From Acidobacteriota bacterium (lineage in GTDB: Bacteria; Acidobacteriota; Terriglobia; Acidiferrales; UBA7541), in assembly GCA_013289855.1 (NCBI GenBank), contig JABCZD010000001.1, forward strand, positions 1 to 64,000: a stretch of 64,000 nucleotides of DNA, read 5' to 3'. Under the pieces are notes generated by a model, which did not search any database, had not been told where the DNA came from, and saw only the letters and a program-made list of their open reading frames with translations. Shown in pieces: positions 43,294 through 51,320 of this stretch (positions within the stretch are counted from its first letter, which is position 1; the number at the start of each line of letters is the position of its first letter). Made by a program: the position numbers and the translations under genes.

Positions 43294-44901
43294 TTGTCCG
43301 TCACAATTCAGCAACCACCATCGACGCCCGGCTCGGCGCCAGAACCACATCCTCGCGCCGAGCAAAGCTTTTCGGCGATTGTGCCGGTGCCGCCGCTCAG
43401 CAACACGGTCTACGTGGTCGCCGCTATCGCATTGGCGTTGCACCTCGCCTTCAACGGCGGCTACGGTTTCTTTCGAGACGAACTCTACTACGCCGCGTGC
43501 GGCCAGCGCCTGGCCTGGGGCTACGTCGATCACGCTCCGCTCGCCCCGCTGCTCGCCCGCCTGACGCGCCTGCTTCTCGGCGATTCTCTTCGCGCGCTGC
43601 GTTTTCTTCCCGCGCTCAGCTCGTTCGCCAAGGTCTTTCTTGCCGGCTGGATGGCGCGCGAAATGGGCGGCCGCAACGAAGCGCAATTTCTTTCCGTGCT
43701 CGCCGTGATGCTCGCGCCCATCTATCTCACCTTTGACAATTTTTTCTCCATGAACGCCTTTGAGCCGGTCTTCTGGATGGCCAGCGCCGCGATTGTTCTG
43801 CGCATTCTGAACGGCGGCGATCAACGCTTGTGGCTGCTTTTTGGAGTGGTCGCAGGCTTCGGTTTGCAAAACAAACATTCCATGCTCTTCTTCGGTTCGG
43901 GCCTTGCCGTTGGTTTGCTACTGACGCCGGCGCGCCGCGAGTTTACGCGCATCTGGATCTGGCTGGGCGCGGCGATCGCGTTTCTGATTTTTCTGCCCAA
44001 CCTTCTTTGGGAAATCCACAATGGCTGGCCCACCATCGCGCTGCTCCACGCCGTAATCGGCAAGAAGTACTCCACCGTCGGGCCCATCGAGTTTGTTTTG
44101 CAGCAAACATTGCTCACCGACCCGCTCGCCGCGCCGATTTGGCTGGCAGGAATTTGGTTCCTTCTGCGCGATCGCGTTGGCAGAAAATACGCCTTTTTGG
44201 CCTGGTCTTATCTCACCGTTCTGGCGGAGATGCTCTATCTCCATGGCAAAATCTATTACCTCGCGCCCGCCTACATCATGCTGTTTGCCGCCGGCGCGGT
44301 GTGGATCGAGCTTCGCCTGCTTCCGCGCACCGGCCGGTGGCTAGCCCTGGCCATCGCCACGCCTCTCGTCATCGCTTCGGCCATTGCGCTGCCCTTGGCC
44401 ATGCCCGTACTCCCCGTCGACGTGGCCGTAAAATATTGCCGCTTCTGGGACGTGCAAGACGTGCACGTGGAAAACATTCCTCTCGGCGACTTGCCGCAGC
44501 TCTTCGGAGACATGCACGGCTGGCCGGAGCAAGCCGCCGCCGTGGCCAGCGTCTACCACGCCTTGACCGCCTCGGATCAGGCGCAGGCCGCCATCCTGGC
44601 CAAGAACTACGGCGAAGCCTCAGCCATCGATTATTTCGGCCCCAAGCTCGGCCTGCCCTCCGGCATTAGCGGCCACAATCAGTACGGTTTCTGGGGGCCG
44701 AGAGGCTATTCCGGCAACGTCGTCATTGCCATCGGATTCACGGAAAGCTATCTGAATCAATCGTTTAGCGACGTTCGAGCGGCAACAACCATCTCGCCGG
44801 TGCACGCCATGCCCGAGGAATCAAACCTAACCATTTACATCTGCCGACAGCCCAAAGCTCCGCTGCAGCAACTGTGGCCAAAGCTCGTTTGGCTGGATTA
44901 A
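43294..44901 (+). CDS. Glycosyltransferase family 39-like membrane protein
   Basis: 535 residues with about ten hydrophobic segments. FRDELYYAACGQRLAWGYVD followed by HAPLAPLLA is the periplasmic-loop signature of ArnT/PMT-type (GT39/GT83) transferases, which move sugars from polyprenyl phosphate to lipids or proteins. The following LSVLAVMLAPIYLTFDNFFS and ILNGGDQRLWLLFGVVAGFG fit. The donor and acceptor are unknown. TTG 43294 has AGAGGA upstream. Confidence 0.85.
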   Translation: MSVTIQQPPSTPGSAPEPHPRAEQSFSAIVPVPPLSNTVYVVAAIALALHLAFNGGYGFFRDELYYAACGQRLAWGYVDHAPLAPLLARLTRLLLGDSLRALRFLPALSSFAKVFLAGWMAREMGGRNEAQFLSVLAVMLAPIYLTFDNFFSMNAFEPVFWMASAAIVLRILNGGDQRLWLLFGVVAGFGLQNKHSMLFFGSGLAVGLLLTPARREFTRIWIWLGAAIAFLIFLPNLLWEIHNGWPTIALLHAVIGKKYSTVGPIEFVLQQTLLTDPLAAPIWLAGIWFLLRDRVGRKYAFLAWSYLTVLAEMLYLHGKIYYLAPAYIMLFAAGAVWIELRLLPRTGRWLALAIATPLVIASAIALPLAMPVLPVDVAVKYCRFWDVQDVHVENIPLGDLPQLFGDMHGWPEQAAAVASVYHALTASDQAQAAILAKNYGEASAIDYFGPKLGLPSGISGHNQYGFWGPRGYSGNVVIAIGFTESYLNQSFSDVRAATTISPVHAMPEESNLTIYICRQPKAPLQQLWPKLVWLD

Positions 44902-44956
44902 TCATCAGCATCGAAAAAACTACTTTATAGAATGCAATGTTTGAATCCCTACTAAG

Positions 44957-44986
44957 TTGACAGGGTATTCCCCGCGACCGTATCCT
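44957..44986 (+). promoter_or_regulatory. Promoter of the sulfite reductase operon
   Basis: -35 TTGACA at 44957-44962, an 18-bp spacer, and -10 TATCCT at 44981-44986. The predicted start of transcription, about 44992-44995, falls at the ATG of the leader peptide. Confidence 0.7.
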
Positions 44987-44994
44987 ATCCCTGT

Positions 44995-45090
44995 ATGAAT
45001 CTCATTCGCCAGATGCTTCGGTGTGCAGGTGCAACCAACGCTGCGTGTTGCCTCGCCTCCATCTCTGGCCAGGGGGATTCCCGGACTTAG
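44995..45090 (+). CDS. Cysteine-containing leader peptide
   Basis: 31 codons: MNLIRQMLRCAGATNAACCL, then ASISGQGDSRT. Cys is at residues 10, 18 and 19, including a tandem pair. The ATG lies at the expected transcription start, so it is probably translated leaderless. A terminator hairpin with a T-run lies between its stop and the sulfite reductase gene. This is the layout of an attenuator: ribosome stalling at Cys codons when cysteine is scarce would favour read-through. Leaderless polycysteine leaders with this role are known in mycobacteria. The function here is inferred. Confidence 0.65.
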   Translation: MNLIRQMLRCAGATNAACCLASISGQGDSRT

Positions 45091-45112
45091 TTTTTAGCTA
45101 GCCAAGGTTCCG

Positions 45113-45160
45113 AAGCCCACGTCGCCAGAGTTTCCGGTTACGTGGGCTTTTTGTTTTTGC
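45113..45160 (+). terminator. Attenuator-type terminator before sulfite reductase
   Basis: Arms AAGCCCACGT (45113-45122) and ACGTGGGCTT (45140-45149), followed by TTTGTTTTT. The loop contains GCCAGAG (45124-45130), complementary to CTCTGGC (45063-45069) near the end of the leader ORF, a possible alternative pairing. It sits about 20 nt before ATG 45178. Confidence 0.75.
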
Positions 45161-45177
45161 CGAAGGGTCAAACACCA

Positions 45178-46899
45178 ATGCCCGTTGAAGGCACAGCCGT
45201 AAAAGAAGTTAAAGAGACCAAGGCCCAGCGCATCGAGCGCTTGAAGCTGGCCAAGAACGCTTGGGAAGCGCTGGACGAAATTCGCGCCTTCGCCAGGTCC
45301 GGGTTCGACACCATTCCGCCCGAATGGTTCGGCACTTATTTTCGCACTTGGGGCGTGTACACGCAGGGTGACGGCGCGGGCGTTACCGGCGGCAAAAATG
45401 GCGAAGGCAAAGCCACGCCGTTCTTCATGCTGCGCATCCGCATTCCCAACGGCCAACTGCGCAGCGATCAAGTGCGCACCATCGCGGACTTGGCGGCACA
45501 TCACGCGCGCGGAGTTGCGGACATTACCGTGCGGCAGAACGTGCAATTCCATTGGGTCACCATCGAGTCGCTCCCGGAAGTACTCGAAAAACTTTGGAGC
45601 GTTGGTCTGAGCACCACCGGCGCGTGCGGCGACGTGGCCCGTAACATTACCGGCTGCCCGGTTGCCGGGCTCGACGCCGACGAAATCATCGACGCTTCGC
45701 CGCTGGCCCTCGAAATGGATCGCCAGCTTGGCGGCAATTCCGAGTTTTATAATTTGCCGAGAAAGTTCAAGCTTTCCATCACCGGCTGCCGTCATTGGTG
45801 CACTTACCCGGAGATCAACGACGTAGGCCTGACCGCGATTCGCCGCGTGCGCAATGGCGTCACGGAGACTGGCTTTTCTCTTCGAGTGGCCGGCGGCCTT
45901 TCTACGGAGCCGCATCTCGGCATCCGTCTCAACGCCTTCATTACTCCAGAACAAGTCATCCCCGTGGTCCGCGGCGTCGCGGAAATTTTCCGCCGCAGCG
46001 AAGTTTTGCGCCAAAGCCGCGATAAGGCCCGGTTGAAATTCCTATTCTTGCAGCACGGATGGACGGCGGAGCACTTCCAAAGCGAACTTGAGCAGCTCCT
46101 CGGCTTTTCACTCGACCCTGCCGAGCCGGAAGATCTTCCTGTGGATGTGCACCGCGATCACACCGGCATCCACGCGCAACGCCAGGCGGGCCTTGCCTAT
46201 GTCGGCGCGTCGGTCCCGCGTGGACGCATCACCCCTCAGCAGTTGCATGTCGCGGCGGATCTCGCCGATCGCTACGGCGATGGTAGCGTGCGCACCACCA
46301 TGATGCAGAATCTGTTGATCGCGAATATCCCAACCGCCGATGCGCCGCAAGTTGCGGCCGCGTTGACCAAAGCCGGACTCCCCGTCGAAGCTTCGGCCTT
46401 CGCCCGCGGCACGGTGGCTTGCACCGGCTCTGAATACTGCAAACTCGCGCTCACGGAAACCAAAGGCTTCGCGCGCTGGCTGACCACCGAACTCGAGGAA
46501 CGCATCCCCGGTTTCGATCAGCAACTGAAACTCAACATCACCGGCTGCCCCAATAGTTGCGGCCAGCACTGGATCGCCGATATCGGTATCGAAGGAAAGA
46601 AAATCAGGGTCGACGGCAAAATGGTCGATGCCTACTACTTTTGCGTGGGCGGAAGCCTCGGGCAGTTCGCATCCATTGCGCGACCGATAGGCTACCGCTG
46701 CGCCGCCACCGACGTGCCGGATGCTATCGAGCGCCTGCTCACCACGTATCAACGCGAGCGCGCGCAGAACGAAAATCTTCGCCAGTTTTTTGCGCGTCAT
46801 TCCACGGACGACCTGCGTCTTCTTCTCGCCGGAACGCCGGTAATCCCGGTCGAACGAGATCTGTCCGCCGGGGCCGTCCCGCACAGCGTGGAGAGCTAG
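45178..46899 (+). CDS. Assimilatory sulfite (or nitrite) reductase, ferredoxin type
   Basis: 573 residues, one siroheme and one [4Fe-4S] cluster. The cluster ligands are C415 and C421 in ACTGSEYCKLAL and C457 and C461 in NITGCPNSCGQHW. The two repeated ferrite/ferredoxin-like halves are visible (LRSDQVRTIADLAAHHARG and LHVAADLADRYGDGSVRTT). Six-electron reduction of sulfite to sulfide, or nitrite to ammonia. The Cys-containing leader and the YeiH-type exporter in the operon favour sulfite. ATG 45178 (MPVEGTAVKE) follows the attenuator. Confidence 0.9.
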   Translation: MPVEGTAVKEVKETKAQRIERLKLAKNAWEALDEIRAFARSGFDTIPPEWFGTYFRTWGVYTQGDGAGVTGGKNGEGKATPFFMLRIRIPNGQLRSDQVRTIADLAAHHARGVADITVRQNVQFHWVTIESLPEVLEKLWSVGLSTTGACGDVARNITGCPVAGLDADEIIDASPLALEMDRQLGGNSEFYNLPRKFKLSITGCRHWCTYPEINDVGLTAIRRVRNGVTETGFSLRVAGGLSTEPHLGIRLNAFITPEQVIPVVRGVAEIFRRSEVLRQSRDKARLKFLFLQHGWTAEHFQSELEQLLGFSLDPAEPEDLPVDVHRDHTGIHAQRQAGLAYVGASVPRGRITPQQLHVAADLADRYGDGSVRTTMMQNLLIANIPTADAPQVAAALTKAGLPVEASAFARGTVACTGSEYCKLALTETKGFARWLTTELEERIPGFDQQLKLNITGCPNSCGQHWIADIGIEGKKIRVDGKMVDAYYFCVGGSLGQFASIARPIGYRCAATDVPDAIERLLTTYQRERAQNENLRQFFARHSTDDLRLLLAGTPVIPVERDLSAGAVPHSVES

Positions 46900-46901
46900 C
46901 C

Positions 46902-47504
46902 GTGAGCCTTTTCCCCATGTTCGTGAAGTTGCAGGGCCGCACGGTGGTTGTCGTCGGCGCGGGCGCAATTGCCGAGGGCAAAATTCCCGGGCTGTTGGCC
47001 GCCGAGGCACACGTTCGTGTGATCGCGCCAGACGCCACGGTACAAATCGCGGCATGGGCGCGCGACGGCAAGCTTGAACTGCTGCCACGCAAATTTCTTC
47101 CAGGCGATCTAGACGGTGCCAGTCTCGCCATCGCCGCTACCTCCGCGCCCGGCGTCAACAACGCCGTATTTCTTGAAGCCGAAGCTCGCGGCATTTTTTG
47201 CAACGCCGTCGACGACATCGAAAACTGCCATTTCTACTATGGCTCGGTAGTACAGCGCGGCGACCTGCAGATCGCCATCTCCACCAACGGCAAAAGTCCA
47301 GCATTAGCCCAGCGCATTCGCAAAGAGCTGGAGCAATCCTACGGCCCGGAATACGCCGCGTGGTTAGAAAAGCTCGGCACCGCCCGCAACGTACTTCGCG
47401 CCAAGGCCACGGGCTTCGAGCGTATCAAGAACATCCTGCACCGCCTGGCCAGCAAAGAAATGTTTGAGCGCGCGCGCCGCCGTCTGGAAGGTTCTGCGTT
47501 GTGA
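46902..47504 (+). CDS. Precorrin-2 dehydrogenase/siroheme ferrochelatase
   Basis: 200 residues, the CysG N-terminal (Met8p/SirC) type. The Rossmann start VVVVGAGAIAEGKIPGLLAA, then NNAVFLEAEARGIFCNAVDD and the YYGSVVQRGDLQIAISTNGK SPALAQ block are diagnostic. It makes sirohydrochlorin and inserts iron, supplying siroheme for the reductase upstream. GTG 46902 lies 2 nt after the reductase stop; ATG 46917 is an alternative. It overlaps the methyltransferase gene by GTGA. Confidence 0.9.
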   Translation: MSLFPMFVKLQGRTVVVVGAGAIAEGKIPGLLAAEAHVRVIAPDATVQIAAWARDGKLELLPRKFLPGDLDGASLAIAATSAPGVNNAVFLEAEARGIFCNAVDDIENCHFYYGSVVQRGDLQIAISTNGKSPALAQRIRKELEQSYGPEYAAWLEKLGTARNVLRAKATGFERIKNILHRLASKEMFERARRRLEGSAL

Positions 47505-48346
47505 GCATCCCGAATCCATCGAGAAAACCTGTAGCGCAGGGCGAAGCCCCGCGGCCTTTGACTCCCACAACTGGCAAGGTCTACCTGGTAGGCGCCGGTC
47601 CCGGCGATCCCGAACTCCTCACACGCAAGGCACTACGCCTTTTGCAAGAAGCCCAAATAGTTCTGCATGATTCGCTAGTCAGCAGGGAAGTGCTCGCGGA
47701 AATTTCGCCCACCGCCCAAGTCATCGACGTCGGCAAACGCGCCGGGCAAAAACTCCTCACGCAAGAAGAAATCAATTCGCTGCTCGTCTCCTACGCGCAA
47801 GACCACAAGATCGTGGTTCGTCTGAAGGGCGGCGACCCGGGAATATTCGGCCGCGCCGGAGAAGAAATCGATGCCCTGCGCCGCGCCAATGTCCCGTTTG
47901 AGATTGTTCCCGGCATCACCGCCGCCACCGCCGCCGCAGCCGCCGCGGGAATTTCGCTTACGGATCGCCGCGCAGCCTCACAGGTTCTGCTCACCACGTT
48001 TTCCCGCGGCGTCGACGGCACCCAAATGGATTGGGGTTGCGTGACCAGCACCACCACGCTGGTCCTTTACATGCCCGGTCCCGACTATGCCGAAGTTTCC
48101 GCGCGCCTGCGCGACGGCGGCCTTCCCGCCGATTTGCCGTGCGCGGTAATCTCCGCCGCCAGCAACGCCCGCCAGCTCGTCCGGTGGTCCACAATTTCGC
48201 GCCTGGCCAAGGAAGAAAAACTTCCCGCTCCAGCGCTGTTGATCGTCGGCCGCGTGGCCTCGCAACACGCCAAAGAGATAAGCGAGCAAGCGTGGGCCGC
48301 GCTTGATGAATCGATTCCCGCACCAAGCATCGCGCGATTTATCTAA
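47501..48346 (+). CDS. cobA: Uroporphyrinogen-III C-methyltransferase
   Basis: 281 residues. SAM-dependent enzyme producing precorrin-2, first step of siroheme synthesis. Signatures: VYLVGAGPGDPELLTRKALR, VVRLKGGDPGIFGRAGEE, EIVPGITAATAAAAAAGISL TDR, and LVLYMPG. The N-terminal 25 residues are a variable extension. GTG start overlaps the siroheme dehydrogenase stop. Together with that gene it replaces the fused CysG of enterobacteria. Confidence 0.94.
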   Translation: MSIPNPSRKPVAQGEAPRPLTPTTGKVYLVGAGPGDPELLTRKALRLLQEAQIVLHDSLVSREVLAEISPTAQVIDVGKRAGQKLLTQEEINSLLVSYAQDHKIVVRLKGGDPGIFGRAGEEIDALRRANVPFEIVPGITAATAAAAAAGISLTDRRAASQVLLTTFSRGVDGTQMDWGCVTSTTTLVLYMPGPDYAEVSARLRDGGLPADLPCAVISAASNARQLVRWSTISRLAKEEKLPAPALLIVGRVASQHAKEISEQAWAALDESIPAPSIARFI

Positions 48347-48369
48347 ACAAATCTCAGGAGAGAAACACG

Positions 48370-48516
48370 ATGGCTGCGAATGAAAACAGAACAGATGCAA
48401 CCGTAGAAGTGACGGCGAAGCGCCCCTTCCTCTCGCTGGACACCTGGGCGGTAATCTTCGCCCTGTTAGCGGGCGCGCTGATCCGCGCTGGCGTGATCAA
48501 GCACATTCCGTGGTAA
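48370..48516 (+). CDS. Small single-span membrane protein in the sulfur operon
   Basis: 48 residues. A polar N-terminus, then one membrane helix (LSLDTWAVIFALLAGALIRA) and the end GVIKHIPW. ATG 48370 has AGGAGA 7 nt upstream. It lies between cobA and the YeiH-type transporter and is likely a small partner of that transporter. The family is not named with certainty. Confidence 0.7.
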   Translation: MAANENRTDATVEVTAKRPFLSLDTWAVIFALLAGALIRAGVIKHIPW

Positions 48517-48521
48517 GTGAG

Positions 48522-48566
48522 TAGCACAGGCACTCTTGTTCACCCTGAGGAACGAAGGGCCTGTGC
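48522..48566. repeat. Dispersed repeat family A, copy 2
   Basis: Begins TAGCACAGGCACTCTTGTTC and ends GGGCCTGTGC; 45 nt, three mismatches from the copy at 53673-53717. It lies within the sulfur operon between the small membrane gene and the exporter. Confidence 0.8.
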
Positions 48567-48692
48567 GGTTTTGGTTGAAGACGACCACCGCCAGCGCATT
48601 CTGGCGAAGAAACGCAAAGAAATGAATTCCGACCTAGCAAAAATAGCATCACAAAAATCTTCAAAACACGAAATTGCGAGGCAAAAAGAAAA

Positions 48693-49778
48693 ATGGCAGA
48701 AACGCTAGTCCTACCGCAAGTGCACGCGGCCAACCGTCCGCTACAATTCCTCCGTCTAATTCCCGGTATCGTACTCCTGGCGGCCATTGGTTACGCAGGA
48801 AAGCTCCTCGAGAAAAATGTCGGCGCCTACGCCAAAGCCCACCACTGGACCTTTCCCAATATCGAATACGTACTCTGGGCCATCGTTCTGGGCCTCGCCA
48901 TCTCCAACACCGTCGGCGTCCCCGCGATCTTCCGCGCCGGAGTAGCCACCTACGAATTCTGGCTGAAAGTAGGAATCGTCCTCTTAGGCGCGCGGTTTCT
49001 TCTAGGCGATGTCTTAAAGCTAGGCGGCGCGAGCCTGGCTTTGGTCGCGATAGAAATCGCCGGCGCCACCGCGTTCATGATCTTCCTCGGCCGCGCCTTC
49101 GGCCTCCGACCAAAACTCACTTCGCTCCTCGCCGTTGGCTCCGCGGTTTGCGGCGTCAGCGCCATCATCGCCACGCAAGGCGCCATCGAAGCCGATGAAG
49201 AAGACTCGTCCTTTGCCATTGCCGCAATCTTGGCGCTAGGCGCGCTTTCGCTGTTCACGTTTCCCTTGATCGGCCACCTCCTTCACTTGGGCGATCACGC
49301 CTACGGCCTCTGGGCCGGCCTCGCCGTGGACAACACCGCCGAAGCCACGGCCGCCGGCGCACTCTATTCCGACGCCGCCGGCAAATTAGCCGTCCTCGTA
49401 AAAACCACCCGCAACGCCATGATCGGTTTCGTAGTCCTCGGCTACGCCATCTATTGGGCCAGCCAGGGCCAAGCCAAAACCGTAACCAACAAAGCCGCGT
49501 TCTTGTGGCAAAAATTTCCGAAATTTGTTCTGGGTTTTCTCCTGATCTCCGTCCTGGCCACCTACAGCTTTTTCAACAAAGAACAAGTCGGTTCACTAGC
49601 CAATCTCTCCCGCTGGGCCTTCCTGCTGACCTTTGCCGGCGTAGGCCTGCGCACCAACTTCCGCGAAATGCGCAAGCAAGGCCTAAAGCCCTTCGCAGTC
49701 GGCGCCATCGGCGAAGTCGCCATCGCCGTCTTCACGCTAGCGCTAGTAGTAGGCGCCCAGCGCCTCTTCAACTGGTAG
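48693..49778 (+). CDS. YeiH-family putative sulfate exporter
   Basis: 361 residues, about ten membrane helices. Conserved blocks: LGLAISNTVGVPAIFRAGV, LKVGIVLLGARFLLGDVLKL GG, SLLAVGSAVCGVSAIIATQG, and GLAVDNTAEATAAGALYS match the YeiH/UPF0324 family. These are predicted anion exporters often encoded with sulfur assimilation or taurine genes. Its position after the sulfite reductase operon suggests it relieves sulfite or sulfate excess. ATG 48693; about 180 bp after the small membrane gene, with a repeat between. Confidence 0.88.
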   Translation: MAETLVLPQVHAANRPLQFLRLIPGIVLLAAIGYAGKLLEKNVGAYAKAHHWTFPNIEYVLWAIVLGLAISNTVGVPAIFRAGVATYEFWLKVGIVLLGARFLLGDVLKLGGASLALVAIEIAGATAFMIFLGRAFGLRPKLTSLLAVGSAVCGVSAIIATQGAIEADEEDSSFAIAAILALGALSLFTFPLIGHLLHLGDHAYGLWAGLAVDNTAEATAAGALYSDAAGKLAVLVKTTRNAMIGFVVLGYAIYWASQGQAKTVTNKAAFLWQKFPKFVLGFLLISVLATYSFFNKEQVGSLANLSRWAFLLTFAGVGLRTNFREMRKQGLKPFAVGAIGEVAIAVFTLALVVGAQRLFNW

Positions 49779-49783
49779 GTTTT

Positions 49784-49812
49784 CCCTGGGAACGCCAATC
49801 TCCCGATTGGCG
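49784..49812. repeat. Dispersed repeat family C, copy 3; possible terminator
   Basis: CCCTGGGAACGCCAATCTCC then CGATTGGCG forms a CGCCAATC/GATTGGCG hairpin followed by TTTTT, directly after the exporter stop. It may act as a terminator. Confidence 0.7.
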
Positions 49813-49951
49813 TTTTTGCCGAGCTCGATTCCGGCCTATCACTCTGCATAAAATTGGCGCGGCCGCGCGCTTCAACCGCACAACCGCCGTAATCGCCCCG
49901 GCATCTGAACCAAAGCACCGCAAAACAACATCGCCCCGAGGCCACGATTCT

Positions 49952-50740
49952 GTGCAAAAACGACGTTTGCGAATCAGTCTGCCGTTATTATTCGTAATAA
50001 CCGCGCCATTCTCTCCGATCGCTGAGGCACAAAACCTAAACTTCAAAATCCCGCCAGTAAAAATCCCCCTAACCATCAAAGATCAATCCGTCAACATCAC
50101 CGCTTCCGCGCTAATTTCCCAAGTCTCCAAAGACCACGACCAAAACATCTTCAAACTCGAACTAACCGCTGACCTTTCCGAGTTGCAACAAAATATGACC
50201 GCCCTGCTAAGCTCGCAGCTCGACAAAGACGACCGCTGCGGCGACCGCATCACCATCACCAACGCCACGCTAGTCCCCGCGGATCCCGCCGCGATAGCCA
50301 CCGTGCAATTGCACTACGAGCGCTGGGCTTGCGCGAAAGTCTTCGGCAAGCAACAAAGCAAAAGGCTCGTCGGTGGCAATGCGGTAATCCCCATAAAACT
50401 CACTCCCGGTATTAACGAAGACAAAAGCGAACTGCGCCTCGTTCCAGAAGTCGGCGCCATCGAAGCCGATGGTTCGCTAGGCGAACTGCTGCGCTCCGGC
50501 GCGCTCGGCGCAACGATCCAAGAAAAGGTGCAAGCCGCCATTCTCAACGCCATGCAAAAGGGCACCAACCTCAGCGCTACGCTTCCCCCCGCGGCGCAAC
50601 CCTACGCCACCATCGAAAACGCTGCATTCAAGAACGCCGGCGCCGATCGCCTCATAGTCGTCCTCGACGGCCAAGTCCGCATCACCAAAGAGCAGGTCCA
50701 GCTGCTCGCAAAACAGGTCAAAGAGCGCCTCGGCAAGTAA
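49952..50740 (+). CDS. Exported protein of unknown function
   Basis: 262 residues. A signal peptide (ISLPLLFVITAPFSPIAEA) is followed by FKIPPVKIPLTIKDQSVNIT, a beta-rich body with DDRCGDRITI and ERWACAK (perhaps a disulfide), and a helical C-terminus (KEQVQLLAKQVKERLGK). It is probably a periplasmic lipid-binding-like or adhesin protein; no family recognised. GTG 49952 has GAGG upstream; the longer open frame to 49454 is a shadow over the exporter gene. Confidence 0.65.
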   Translation: MQKRRLRISLPLLFVITAPFSPIAEAQNLNFKIPPVKIPLTIKDQSVNITASALISQVSKDHDQNIFKLELTADLSELQQNMTALLSSQLDKDDRCGDRITITNATLVPADPAAIATVQLHYERWACAKVFGKQQSKRLVGGNAVIPIKLTPGINEDKSELRLVPEVGAIEADGSLGELLRSGALGATIQEKVQAAILNAMQKGTNLSATLPPAAQPYATIENAAFKNAGADRLIVVLDGQVRITKEQVQLLAKQVKERLGK

Positions 50741-50806
50741 GCGTGGCGCGTTTGGCGGCGCGCAAACCGTTGTGATCGCCACCATTTCCTGCATCTTCGC
50801 ACTCCA

Positions 50807-51169
50807 TCAAATATTCGCCATGCTGCGAAACAGCGGCAGCTTCTCACAATGCTCTAGAATTTTCGCCCGCAGCTCGTCCGAAGCCCCAAGGAACTCCAGC
50901 CCGAACATCGTGCCCTGGCTGCGCCGCACCGTGGCCATCACTCGTTCGCCGGACACCGGCGACAGCGCCACCTCCTCGCCAATCTTCAGTTTCGCGGTCG
51001 TCGCCACGGACATTCCGCCCGCGCTTATCTCGAAACTCGTGGCCGGCTCCCGCGTCCCATCTTTCCGCGAGATATATACGCGTTCGATGAATTGGTGCCG
51101 TGAATATTTTCGTCGCTCTTCGACACCCTGCTCGGACGAGTCCCGGCTTCCACTATTTTCATTGGACAT
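50807..51169 (-). CDS. PilZ domain protein
   Basis: 120 residues. The cyclic-di-GMP site is RKYSR (R20, R24) and EISAGG (S49, G52; the usual Asp/Asn before the hydrophobic residue is Glu). The single PilZ barrel ends in a helical tail (DELRAKILEHCEKL). It probably responds to c-di-GMP or governs surface behaviour. ATG 51169 has AGGA upstream; the TTG at 51196 extends it without reason. Confidence 0.88.
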   Translation of the reverse strand: MSNENSGSRDSSEQGVEERRKYSRHQFIERVYISRKDGTREPATSFEISAGGMSVATTAKLKIGEEVALSPVSGERVMATVRRSQGTMFGLEFLGASDELRAKILEHCEKLPLFRSMANI

Positions 51170-51320
51170 TTTTCGATTCCTGGGGAGGGGGCGCAACCTG
51201 CCGCGGTCTTCTGGGCGGCAACAGCTCTATCAGCAACAACCATAAGCGAAATACCGCAGTAGCGGAACACTTTAAACACGCGGAATGCCCTCTAGGTACT
51301 TTATCGGGATGCGCCCGCCA

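Noticed and set aside
45094..46014. 306-codon minus-strand ORF opposite sulfite reductase
   Set aside because: Shadow; the plus strand has the complete cluster motifs.
49454..49951. N-terminal extension of the exported protein
   Set aside because: Overlaps the YeiH-family gene in another frame; the signal peptide starts at 49952.
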